Source of the DNA: Synanceia verrucosa
Taxonomy: Eukaryota > Chordata > Actinopteri > Perciformes > Synanceiidae
DNA length: 64,000 nucleotides
Direction of reading: 5' to 3'
NCBI GenBank assembly: GCA_029721515.1
Contig: CM056566.1
Coordinates: forward strand, 22,640,769 to 22,704,768
The notes under the pieces are model-generated. The model was not told the origin of the DNA and did no database searches. It saw only the letters and a program-made list of their open reading frames with translations. Both the position numbers and the translations under genes were made by a program. Of this stretch, positions 53,201 to 64,000 are shown piece by piece. The stretch's first letter is position 1, and each line of letters starts with the position of its first letter.

Positions 53201-56200
53201 TTAGTGCATAATTATTTCAATAAACTAAAAAATAAGTCATTTTATAACATGTTGAAAAATCAGTAAAAAACGTCATAGTATAGTATGTCAAAAAAGATGG
53301 AAAAAGTCAAAATTTTAAATGTTGAAATAAGTCACCAAAAGGCCTAATTATGTCATAATAAATGAAGTTAGTGCATAATTATTTCAATAAACTAAAAATA
53401 AGTCATTTTATAACATGTTGAAAAATCAGTAAAAAGCGTCATAGTATAGTATGTCAAAAAGATGAAAAAGTCAAAATTTTAAATGTTGAAATAAGTCACC
53501 AAAAGGTCTAATTATGTCATAATAAATGAAGTTAGTGCATAATTATTTCAATAAACTAAAAATAAGTCATTTTATAACATGTTGAAAAATCAGTAAAAAA
53601 CATCATAGTATAGTATGTCAAAAAGATGAAAAAGTCAAAATTTTAAATGCTGAAATAAGTCACCAAAAGGTCTAATTATGTCATAATAAATGAAGTTAGT
53701 GCATAATTATTTCAATAAACTAAAAAATAAGTCATTTTATAACATGTTGAAAAATCAGTAAAAAACGTCATAGTATAGTATGTCAAAAAAGTTGAAAAAA
53801 GTCAAAATTTTAAATGTCAGAATAAGTCACCAAAAGGCCTAATTATGTCATAATAAATGAAGTTAGTGCATAATTATTTCAATAAACTAAAAATAAGTCA
53901 TTTTATAACATGTTGAAAAATCAGTAAAAAACGTCATAGGATAGTATGTCAAAAAAGATGAAAAAAGTCAAAATTTTAAATGTCGAAATAAGTCACCAAA
54001 AGGTCTAATTATGTCATAATAAATGAAGTTAGTGCATAATTATTTCAATAAACTAAAAAATAAGTCATTTTATAACATGTTGAAAAATCAGTAAAAAACG
54101 TCATAGTATAGTATGTCAAAAAAGATGAAAAAAGTCAAAATTTTAAATGTCAGAATAAGTCACCAAAACGCCTTATTATATCATAATAAATGAAGTTAGT
54201 GCATAATTATTTCAATAAACTAAAAAATAAGTCATTTTATTACATGTTGAAAAATCAGTAAAAAACGTCATAGTATAGTATGTCAAAAAAGATGAAAAAA
54301 GTCAAAATTTTAAATGTCACAATAAGTCACCAAAAGGCCTTATTATGTCATAATAAATGAAGTTAGTGCATAATTATTTCAATAAACTAAAAAATAAGTT
54401 ATAACATGTTGAAAAATCAGTAAAAAACGTCATAGTATAGTATGTCAAAAAAGATGAAAAAAGTCAAAATTTTAAATGTTGAAATAAGTCACCAAAAGGT
54501 CTAATTATGTCATAATAAATGAAGTTAGTGCATAATTATTTCAATAAACTAAAAATAAGTCATTTTATAACATGTTAAAAATTTTTTGAAAAAAACGTCA
54601 TAGTATAGTATGTCAAAAAAGATGAAAAAAGTCAAAATTTTAAATGTCACAATAAGTCACCAAAAGGTCTAATTATGTCATAATAAATGAAGTTAGTGCA
54701 TAATTATTTCAATAAACTAAAAAATAAGTCAGATTATAACATGTTGAAAAATCAGTAAAAGCGTCATAGTATAGTATGTCAAAAAGATGAAAAAAGTCAA
54801 AATTTTAAATGTCAGAATAAGTCACCAGAAGGACTAATTATGTCATAATAAATGAAGTTAGTGCATAATTATTTCAATAAACTAAAAAATAAGTCATTTT
54901 ATAACATGTTGAAAAATCAGTAAAACGTCATAGTATAGTATGTCAAAAAGATGAAAAAAGTCAAAATTTTAAATGTCAGAATAAGTCACCAAAAGGTCTA
55001 ATTATGTCATAATAAATGAAGTTAGTGCATAATTATTTCAATAAACTAAAAAATAAGTCATTTTATAACATGTTGAAAAATCAGTAAAAAACGTCATAGT
55101 ATAGTATGTCAAAAAAGATGAAAAAAGTCAAAATTTTAAATGTCACAATAAGTCACCAAAAGGCCTTATTATGTCATAATAAATGAAGTTAGTGCATAAT
55201 TATTTCAATAAACTAAAAAATAAGTTATTTTATAACATGTTGAAAAATCAGTAAAAAACGTCATAGTATAGTATGTCAAAAAAGATGGAAAAAGTCAAAA
55301 TTTTAAATGTTGAAATAAGTCACCAAAAGGCCTAATTATGTCATAATAAATGAAGTTAGTGCATAATCATTTCAATAAACTAAAAAATAAGTCATTTTAT
55401 AACATGTTGAAAAATTTTTGAAAAAACGTCATAGTATAGTATGTCAAAAAGATGAAAAAGTCAAAATTTTAAATGTCACAATAAGTCACCAAAAGGTCTA
55501 ATTATGTCATAATAAATGAAGTTAGTGCATAATTATTTCAATAAACTAAAAAATAAGTCATTTTATAACATGTTGAAAAATCAGTAAAAAACGTCATAGT
55601 ATAGTATGTCAAAAAAGATGAAAAAAGTCAAAATTTTAAATGTCAGAATAAGTCACCAAAAGGTCTAATTATGTCATAATAAATGAAGTTAGTGCATAAT
55701 TATTTCAATAAACTAAAAAATAAGTCATTTTATAACATGTTGAAAAATCAGTAAAAAACATCATAGTATAGTATGTCAAAAAAGATGAAAAAAGTCAAAA
55801 TTTTAAATGTCACAATAAGTCACCAAAAGGTCTAATTATGTCATAATAAATGAAGTTAGTGCATAATTATTTCAATAAACTAAAAAATAAGTCATTTTAT
55901 AACATGTTGAAAAATCAGTAAACGTCATAGTATAGTATGTCAAAAAAGATGGAAAAAGTCAAAATTTTAAATGTCACAATAAGTCACCAAAAGGCCTAAT
56001 TATGTCATAATAAATGAAGTTAGTGCATAATTATTTCAATAAACTAAAAAATAAGTCATTTTATAACATGTTGAAAAATCAGTAAAAAACGTCATAGTAT
56101 AGTATGTCAAAAAAGATGAAAAAAGTCAAAATTTTAAATGTTGAAATAAGTCACCAAAAGGTCTAATTATGTCATAATAAATGAAGTTAGTGCATAATTA

Positions 56201-58380
56201 TTTCAATAAACTAAAAAATAAGTCATTTTATAACATGTTAAAAATTTTTGAAAAAAACGTCATAGTATAGTATGTCAAAAAAGATGAAAAAAGTCAAAAT
56301 TTTAAATGTCACAATAAGTCACCAAAAGGTCTAATTATGTCATAATAAATGAAGTTAGTGCATAATTATTTCAATAAACTAAAAATAAGTCAGATTACAA
56401 CATGTTGAAAAATCAGTAAAAACGTCATAGTATAGTATGTCAAAAAGATGAAAAAGTCAAAATTTTAAATGTCACAATAAGTCACCAAAAGGTCTAATTA
56501 TGTCATAATAAATGAAGTTAGTGCATAATTATTTCAATAAACTAAAAAATAAGTCATTTTATAACATGTTGAAAAATCAGTAAAAAACGTCATAGTATAG
56601 TATGTCAAAAAGATGAAAAAGTCAAAATTTTAAATGTCACAATAAGTCACCAAAGGTCTAATTATGTCATAATAAATGAAGTTAGTGCATAATTATTTCA
56701 ATAAACTAAAAAATAAGTCATTTTATAACATGTTGAAAAATCAGTAAAAACGTCATAGTATAGTATGTCAAAAAGATGAAAAAGTCAAAATTTTAAATGT
56801 CACAATAAGTCACCAAAAGGCCTTATTATGTCATAATAAATGAAGTTAGTGCATAATTATTTCAATAAACTAAAAAATAAGTTATTTTATAACATGTTGA
56901 AAAATCAGTAAAAAACGTCATAGGATAGTATGTCAAAAAAGATGAAAAAAGTCAAAATTTTAAATGTCACAATAAGTCACCAAAAGGTCTAATTATGTCA
57001 TAATAAATGAAGTTAGTGCATAATTATTTCAATAAACTAAAAAATAAGTTATTTTATAACATGTTTAAAAATCAGTAAAAAAACGTCATAGTATAGTATG
57101 TCAAAAAAGATGAAAAAAGTCACAATTTTAAATGTTGAAATAAGTCACCAAAAGGTCTAATTATATCATAATAAATGAAGTTAGTGCATAATTATTTCAA
57201 TAAACTAAAAAATAAGTCATTTTATAACATGTTGAAAAATCAGTAAAAAACATCATAGTATAGTATGTCAAAAAAGATGAAAAAAGTCAAAATTTTAAAT
57301 GTCACAATAAGTCACCAAAAGGTCTTATTATGTCATAATAAATGAAGTTAGTGCATAATTATTTCAATAAACTAAAAAATAAGTCATTTTATAACATGTT
57401 GAAAAATCAGTAAAAACGTCATAGTATAGTATGTCAAAAAGATGAAAAAAGTCAAAATTTTAAATGTCACAATAAGTCACCAAAAGGTCTAATTATGTCA
57501 TAATAAATGAAGTTAGTGCATAATTATTTCAATAAACTAAAAAATAAGTTATAACATGTTGAAAAATCAGTAAAAAACGTCATAGTATAGTATGTCAAAA
57601 AGATGAAAAAGTCAAAATTTTAAATGTTGAAATAAGTCACCAAAAGGTCTAATTATGTCATAATAAATGAAGTTAGTGCATAATTATTTCAATAAACTAA
57701 AAAATAAGTCATTTTATAACATGTTGAAAAATCAGTAAAAAACGTCATAGTATAGTATGTCAAAAAAGATGAAAAAAGTCAAAATTTTAAATGTTGAAAT
57801 AAGTCACCAAAAGGCCTTTTTATGTCATAATAAATGAAGTTAGTGCATAATTATTTCAATAAACTAAAAAATAAGTCATTTTATAACATGTTGAAAAATC
57901 AGTAAAAAAATATCATAGTATAGTATGTCAAAAAAGATGAAAAAAGTCAAAATTTTAAATGTCACAATAAGTCACCAAAAGGCCTAATTATGTCATAATA
58001 AATGAAGTTAGTGCATAATTATTTCAATAAACTAAAAAATAAGTCATTTTATAACATGTTGAAAAATCAGTAAAAATATCATAGTATAGTATGTCAAAAA
58101 GATGAAAAAGTCAAAATTTTAAATGTTGAAAAAAGTCACCAAAAGGTCTAATTATATCATAATAAATGAAGTTAGTGCATAATTATTTCAATAAACTAAA
58201 AAATAAGTCATTTTATAACATGTTGAAAAATCAGTAAAAAACGTCATAGTATAGTATGTCAAAAAAGATGAAAAAAGTCAAAATTTTAAATGTCACAATA
58301 AGTCACCAAAAGGCCTTATTGTAGCATATTGAATGAATTTATCACATACTTCCGTCAGAAAAATTGAAAATAAGACATAT
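38246..58380 (+). repeat. 167-bp satellite, array 2 (about 120 units)
   Basis: Same unit and orientation as array 1. The first regular unit starts at 38392 and the last at 58243, an average of about 165 bases because many units have shortened A runs. Both edge units (38246-38391 and the end of the last, from about 58316) are diverged and share TAGCATNTTGAATGAATT, absent from the interior. Some units carry TTAAAAATTTTTGAAAAAA (near 44967, 46950, 49590, 51584, 54572, 56241) or a TAGCAGGTTGAAAAATGAG variant (near 32375, 46120). The whole array lies inside the proposed last intron of gdap2, opposite to its direction of transcription. Confidence 0.98.
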
Positions 58381-60075
58381 TATATTAAACAGTGGAGCTC
58401 TTATGAACACACTTACTTCATGTCTACCTTCATCTAAAGACACTCGATGGATCCAAGATGTATTAAAATATTGTTTCCAGTTGTTCCCATGAGCGACCCA
58501 ACGAAACTCTTTGCAAAGACACGCTGACGGCTCTTTATTCATTTACAACACTGTTGACCCGTCATCAATATTCAAATTAAGCTCCGACATGTCATTGTTC
58601 TTACATCACTGCAGAAAAACTGCAGCATCCAGACGTCGTTTTCATGGAAACTAAAAAAAAACAAAAAAAAAAAAAACAAAACAGAATGAGCTAAAGGTCG
58701 CAGCTCAACTGGACCGAATCCACTCCTCAGTCCTCATCCAGGAGACTCACATTCAACCTTTTTAAGCTGCCAACAACAACTGCAGATCAGCACAAAGCCA
58801 CAAAGTGCTGCCAACCAGGGATCAGGACGAGTCCAACCATGATCACACCTCACATCTAGAAAGAGCCGAAAACCCTCTCAGCTCGAGTTCAGAGCCGTCA
58901 GAGGGTTTCTGCTCTCAACAGGCCCTGAAACAAAAGCTGTCCATACCCAAGACTTCATTCAGCTATCGTCACATCAGAGCCAAGTTTTAGAAAAGGAAAT
59001 GAACGCAGAGCATCCTGGACGATGTCACTTTAATGGAGCATGACGGCAAAGTGATTTAAAGGAGTCATTTTTGAAAGACAAACACAATAAACAAGTCATC
59101 AGCTGATTGCTGCTGCGCCTCCTCCTCTGCTTCTCATCAGGGAGGAAAATGGAGATTAATGGAAAAGACCTTTCTTCAGCTTTTCACAAAAAGCTCAGGA
59201 AAATAAAACACACATGGGTGTTTGGATATGGCTTCTGAGTTTCCATTAAAACACAATAAGAGAGCAAAAAAAAAACAGTGTTGTATCAAATGCAAGATGT
59301 CCTCTAGTAGACTGGACAGTTTTCCAAAAATTATAGAATAATCAGAAACGTGATAGCCGTGATGACACAGCTGTGACGCTGCTTAGCAACAGGGATTATA
59401 AACCCCAGAAACAAACAGATTTGGCTGCTAAAAACAACATGAAGCGCGAACAAACAAGCAGGAAATACACCAAGCACTGCCTCCAGAGAGTCAAAGACTA
59501 ACTGAGAAACCAGAGAAAGTGTAGAAACAAGAGGAAGCAGCAACAAGAGGAGCAATGTGTTGCTCTAAAGAAACCAGAATGAGACGGTAAAGAAGCAGGA
59601 ACTCTGTGAGGTTTATTTTTTGACGGGTAATTTGGTAAAATAATCTATAGTTTGTTTTTTTTGGCAAAATATATACATAACAAGCCAAATAATGAAAGCA
59701 ACAACAGCTGTTAGCGTAAAACCTTACACAGCAACCAGTCATCCTAATCTGGGATGTGTCGCTATGCCGACGACACCGTCCTTCAGCTGTGATGTAATCA
59801 CTGACCAGAGCTGCTGCTTCAATTGCACAAGCTAAATTATATCCTACAGCACCAATTTAATGATTTCATGAAGAGTTATTCAATCTGTCTGTTGGTGAAT
59901 TTGTGTTTTCTTTGAGTTTATCGTCACAGAGGAGCAAAGAAAACAGAAAATATTCACATGTAAGGAAAACAGAATTTAAAGATTTCTCCTCAGGTTAATC
60001 AATAGAGCCATAAAGTAGAGCTGCTTATAGATAACGAGCCAATTAATGGGTCATAATTATCTTTCTGCTGCTCAC
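58381..60075 (-). other. non-satellite part of gdap2 last intron
   Basis: Ordinary AT-rich intronic sequence in gdap2 orientation. It has a poly(A)-like run at 58650-58681 and a stretch near 59562-59596 that matches one near 650-690. The donor of this intron is GTGAGC at 60075-60070. No other exon was recognised. Confidence 0.55.
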
Positions 60076-60219
60076 CCGTGAGTCGTACTCCATGACGAAC
60101 GGTGGGATGTCGATCTGCTCAGGTTTGATGCAGGTGAAGAGCTGCTGCAGGTTGTCAAGGTAACGGACTTTATCCTTCATCCCCGAGACGCTGAAGGTGG
60201 TGAAGAACCACGTGGACAC
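60076..60219 (-). CDS. gdap2: GDAP2, penultimate coding exon (48 residues)
   Basis: GDAP2 has an N-terminal macro domain and a C-terminal CRAL-TRIO/SEC14 (lipid-binding type) domain, and is linked to neuronal differentiation and ataxia. This exon begins VSTWFFTTFSVSG and ends PPFVMEYDSR, close to what I remember of human GDAP2 (VSTWFFTTF..SG, PEQID, PPFV.EYDAR). It is the end of the CRAL-TRIO domain. Acceptor TTGTTTCACTCCAG and donor CGG/GTGAGC are both good, and it is in phase 0 at each edge. The intron to the exon upstream is 908 bp. If the following intron were retained the protein would end after ten further residues (stop at 60045-60043). Confidence 0.93.
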
Positions 60220-61127
60220 CTGGAGTGAAACAAGAAGAGACACTTGATCAGTTATAGATGGAGTTTGAACAGATCCAGTCTTAATGAAGCTTAAATGATC
60301 CCAAAGGAGACTTTTGGCAAACGGAGGAAAAAGTTCAGAGTTTCCAGTAAACAGATAAACTGACATAAAGCAGAAGCACTCAGAGCTGCACACTTCTCTA
60401 CATGTGTTATTCCAACAACTGGGAAATATTTACACGTTTTGCATCCAGAGACGGTCAATCATGCTGATTTTGAGATAAAACCTCTTCTTGGGAAAGTCAG
60501 CAGCTTATTCTGCAGGGCTGCAGAGTTTAACTGCACCACCATCCTGTTACTGTGAGGGGTCCTGGTAGGTGAAAACACTACCAGAGAAAAACATGGCAGC
60601 CGAGTGAAAACTTAAAATGTTTGGGGATGAAGGTGAGGTTGACTTTGTTAAACTGGAGTAAATATTTGCTGTTATTTTGGGCATTAAAAAACTTTTTGGT
60701 GAGATATTTTGGAGAGGTTTCCCCATTAGGGCTGATCATTCTATCAATTAACTGATTTAATCAATAGATCCCATAAAAGCATCAGATGTTTATCAGATGT
60801 GCTCAAGCGTTTTGGCATGAAAGACGCATAAAAAAATATTAATGGACAAAAGAAATTTTAGTCGACTAATCGACTGTAAATGTTCTTTGTACTTTGATGT
60901 TGAGGGTGAAAGTCTTTTACTTTCTGACGGGATGATTCTGGATTAAAAGGGCTGGATGGAAGAACATCGCTCTCAATGTAAATTAGAATATTAGATTATA
61001 AGAAGTCATTCTGTTTCTTGATGAGCCAAGACCATGTGAAGGAAAACTTAACACTGCTGCTGAAGTTTCTTATAATTGGTGACAACGAATGAATGAATGA
61101 ATGTTTACAGACTAAATATACTCTTAC
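60220..61127 (-). other. gdap2 intron (908 bp)
   Basis: Bounded by donor AAG/GTAAGAG (GT at 61127-61126) and the acceptor at 60221-60220. It contains a (GAAT)n run at about 61087-61102. No gene was seen. Confidence 0.85.
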
Positions 61128-61182
61128 CTTAGAGCGAAATGTTGGATGAACAAAGTAAAAGGCCTTTAAATTCTTCTTAAAC
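61128..61182 (-). CDS. gdap2: GDAP2, antepenultimate coding exon (18 residues)
   Basis: Reads FKKNLKAFYFVHPTFRSK after one base that completes the previous codon. NLKA-Y-VHPTFRSK is a signature of the GDAP2 CRAL-TRIO domain. Acceptor TTTCTTGTGTTGCAG (AG at 61184-61183) and donor AAG/GTAAGA are strong. It joins in phase 0 to the exon at 60219. Earlier exons, including the macro domain, are not in the window; the expected preceding block ending in an Asp-Val-rich segment could not be found before 64000. Together the three exons give only the C-terminal part of gdap2. Confidence 0.93.
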
Positions 61183-64000
61183 CTGCAACACAAGAAAAGC
61201 AGAACAAGTTTTAGCAGAGTGACTTGTTATTTTAAACAGCAGAAGACAAACAAGGGATGAGGAGACATAACGCGATAAAAAAAAAAAGAAAAACTACATT
61301 TCCCAGACTGAAACTACATATTTGTGATTGTTTTTAAAGATCTGTGGAGAGGATATGAGTTATGTCTCATCATCCAGTCAAAGAAGAGAAAAACTGACCT
61401 TTATTTGTTTTAAATAAATGAAACCTGGTTTGTTGGAGGACAAACTCAAGGTCTCATTCAGGGATTTTTACATTTTAGGGGAATAAATGTGGCAAAGATG
61501 GATGCCTTCAATGAGTGAAAGTTGGTTTAAAATTGTCAGTCTTAAACTAACGGTCATTTCCATAATCTGTGGATTACTCAATTGTTTGGTTTATAAAATG
61601 ATGAAAAATGTATCAAACTGTCCTGTGATAAGAGGAGGAAAACCAGGAAATATTTATAGAGCTTTACTCAAGAGAAATTATTCAAACCAATTACTCAAAA
61701 TATCCATTGATCACTGCAGCTCTGCTGGGGAGAAAACCTCACCAATCAACTCCAACTGACGTTTATTTTCATCACCGATCAATTTGTTGACTGTTGTCTT
61801 GATTGCCTGATCAGTTGTTTGGTTTATAAAAAGGTGAAAAATGTGGGTCGGTGTTTCGAATGTCTCAAAATATTCAGTTCACTGTCACACAGAAGCAAAG
61901 AAACACGGAAATATTCACATTTAAGGAGCTGGAATCAGAGAATTTAGACTTTTCTGAGGAAATGTTCCCTAAACTCTTTCAGCTGAACGGGGTATTTCTA
62001 GTTCACAGTGAACATTTGAGGTTTTGTCTCATCCTTCAGGTGCTGTATTGTCAATAATAACTAGGGCAATTCACCAACGATTCAGGATTTTGGCTTAATA
62101 AGTTGTCGGTTAAAGTCAAATAAATTGGGAGTATGTGTGTAGAGCTGTGTGCAGACTGGACAGGTGATATTTCCACCTGAGCTGAAGCAAAGGAAAGTCA
62201 TGATCTCATCCTGAGCTCAGAGCCAGAGGTGAAGGCCGCTGAATGGAGACAGTCACCTGCACACAAAGCGCTTTTTAACCTCAACGTTCGACATTCAACG
62301 CTGCCAAAAATCACAGGCAGTGAACCGATTCTGCCCGTCAACATCACGCACCTCGACATCACGAAAGAAAAAGACGTCTAACTCCTGCACCTGGGGCAGC
62401 AGAGCTGTTAAAATCAGTTTTGGTTTATTATTATTATTATAAATCAGACATAAATTAGCATATAAATGTTTAGCTCAAAATAAAACCAAACCATTATGAA
62501 GCGTATTGCTGTCGTTCTTCTCCATGACTGCAGCTGCTGGTGATAATAAAATGACTTTAATCCAGTCATAATTAATGCTGACATCCCTGATAAAAACTAA
62601 TCTAAAACTAGCACACACACTAAAAACTAAAACTGGGATAAAACTGAACACAAAAAGCTAAAATCAAAAACTAACTACTGTAACTTTGGTCCTGGTCCAG
62701 CATGGACTGAGAACTGGAGGTGCTGATCCTGGTCCTAGTCCCAGTAACTTTACTTCACCCTCAGCTGCAGGTCTCGGTCCAACGGAGCAAGAGAAACCAC
62801 ATCATTGGCAAAAAAAAAAAAAAAAAAGAAAGACAAAAATCCTGAGGTCTCTGAACCAAACCAGTACAAACCAGTGAGTCCTCATGGTTTCAGGGAGAAT
62901 CTGGGACACCAGCAAACCTCACAGACCAGATCAGCTCTGTTCAGTGACTGATGGGGTCGACTATGATCGACTCACATTTGGCAGCTCGCTGACAACCCGC
63001 CACATTTGCATCACTTTGCATTGTCACATGACACACACATGCATAGCGGTGGTCTGGCTGCATCGGCTCATATAACACAAACCAGTCTCTGGTTGAAGGG
63101 ACTGACTCAGGAGGACCAAACCAGGACGTGAGGTCCCAGATCTGGTCCAGCAGGGTACCCTGAAGGGACAAAAATAACCGTCCACCTCATCTGTCTCGTG
63201 GTGAAAGTAATCATCGTCGCTCTCGCTGAGCCAGACAGTTTTGGAAACTTTAGCGTTGCATGTTTTGGCTTTTGGTCTCAGAAGTCTGGAGCCAAAATGC
63301 ATCTGTGGCAAATCAATAGCTTGATGGGTTGAACATGGCGGACATGCCAGGCTCTGTAAGTCACTGGAGACAAACTCTGAGCCTTTAATAACAATCACAG
63401 AGCCGAGTCGCATTTATGTGAAACGTGAATCCTGAACATGATGTGAAACAGACTTTTAGCACAGGAAGTACCACAGGACAGTTTCTATAACTGATCAATT
63501 ACCTGGATCACTTTCTTCTTTACTTCTAGTTTCACAGAGGCTGAAGGAGCCACAGCGGGTATTTATCTGGTCTAGTTTTCTAATATTTTACTTCACCTAC
63601 ATCAGCTGCTTTCATTTAATAAACACCATAAGTCACATGTGGACGTACTTCAGCCTGTTAGCAGCTTATCAATTTATAGCAGTCACCACAGAAAGACAAG
63701 ATATTCAGTATAATATGAGGAGTTTTGGCTCCACAGGAAGAAGAACTGAGTCAAACTTGAGGAAATCTGGAGGTTGGATTTGTTTTCCAGTCCTCCATCA
63801 TTACTGAGCGACTAAATGTTGAGTTTTTAGGTTCTTTGGGGTTTAAACTGGGATTATATTCATGAGATATTCCAGTGATCCTATTGTGAAGTTAAAGCAA
63901 CACTAGAAGTGGTTTCTGCCAGTTTATTTTACCAACATCTGCTGGTTTCTTCTGTTCCTCTTAAACTGATTTTAGAAGGAGCTCTGTTGAGTCATCGAAC
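61183..64000 (-). other. probable gdap2 intron
   Basis: No exon of gdap2 was recognised here, so this should be intron running past the window edge. It contains an A run at 62810-62827. A 129-codon minus-strand open frame (63024-63413) includes an acidic patch, SESDDDYFHHETDEVDGYF, but matches no family I know and is most likely chance or a repeat relic. Confidence 0.5.

Noticed and set aside
29101..58380. CRISPR array or bacterial-type repeat system
   Set aside because: The repeats are contiguous 167-bp units with no unique spacers, in a vertebrate locus with introns and Tc1 elements. This is a satellite.
29101..58380. Array as a tandem gene or small-RNA gene cluster
   Set aside because: Every frame is closed within a unit, and no Pol III boxes or stable long hairpin were seen in the unit.
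63024..63413. 129-codon minus-strand open frame with an acidic patch
   Set aside because: No start context, splice context or family resemblance supports it, and it lies where a gdap2 intron is expected.

Overview
The window looks like teleost nuclear DNA. Coding exons are sparse and intron-split. A Tc1/mariner transposon and several fish-type short interspersed repeats are present, microsatellites are common, and much of the window is one AT-rich satellite. No operons, bacterial signals or viral genes were seen. All gene identities come from reading translations against remembered family features; no search was run.

Layout: 4.0-10.1 kb holds tent5c (fam46c), a cytoplasmic poly(A) polymerase on the + strand, with a promoter, a non-coding first exon, a single coding exon (5331-6479) and a long likely 3' UTR. 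13.3-13.8 kb holds a CpG/GC-box/CCAAT promoter-like segment with a strong splice donor; the transcript it would start is not recognised. 16.3-23.7 kb is rich in mobile DNA: MITE-like repeats, a Tc1-like element with a broken transposase (17223-18827), and a long-TIR element (20936-22123) carrying a minisatellite and a nested LINE-like tail. 27.2-29.1 kb is a field of degenerate short repeats built on an AGTATAGTATG core, with a few exon-like islands.

From 29.1 kb to 58.4 kb the window is dominated by a 167-bp satellite in two arrays of the same orientation (29101-35779, about 39 units; 38246-58380, about 120 units). They are separated by a 2.5-kb unique island. At the right end, 60.0-61.2 kb carries two unmistakable minus-strand exons of gdap2 (the end of its CRAL-TRIO/SEC14 domain). 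The best candidate for its last coding exon (37430-37471) lies in the island between the arrays. If that is right, array 2 sits inside a 22.6-kb terminal intron of gdap2 and array 1 lies just past its 3' end.

tent5c (+) followed by gdap2 (-) is the same neighbour order and orientation as in human chromosome 1, so the locus is an old syntenic block into which the satellite has expanded. The most interesting signals are: the satellite within an intron; the strand bias of its poly(A) hexamers; boundary units that share an apparently older sequence; methyl-CpG decay patterns within units; and linked homopolymer shortening that may be a sequencing artefact.
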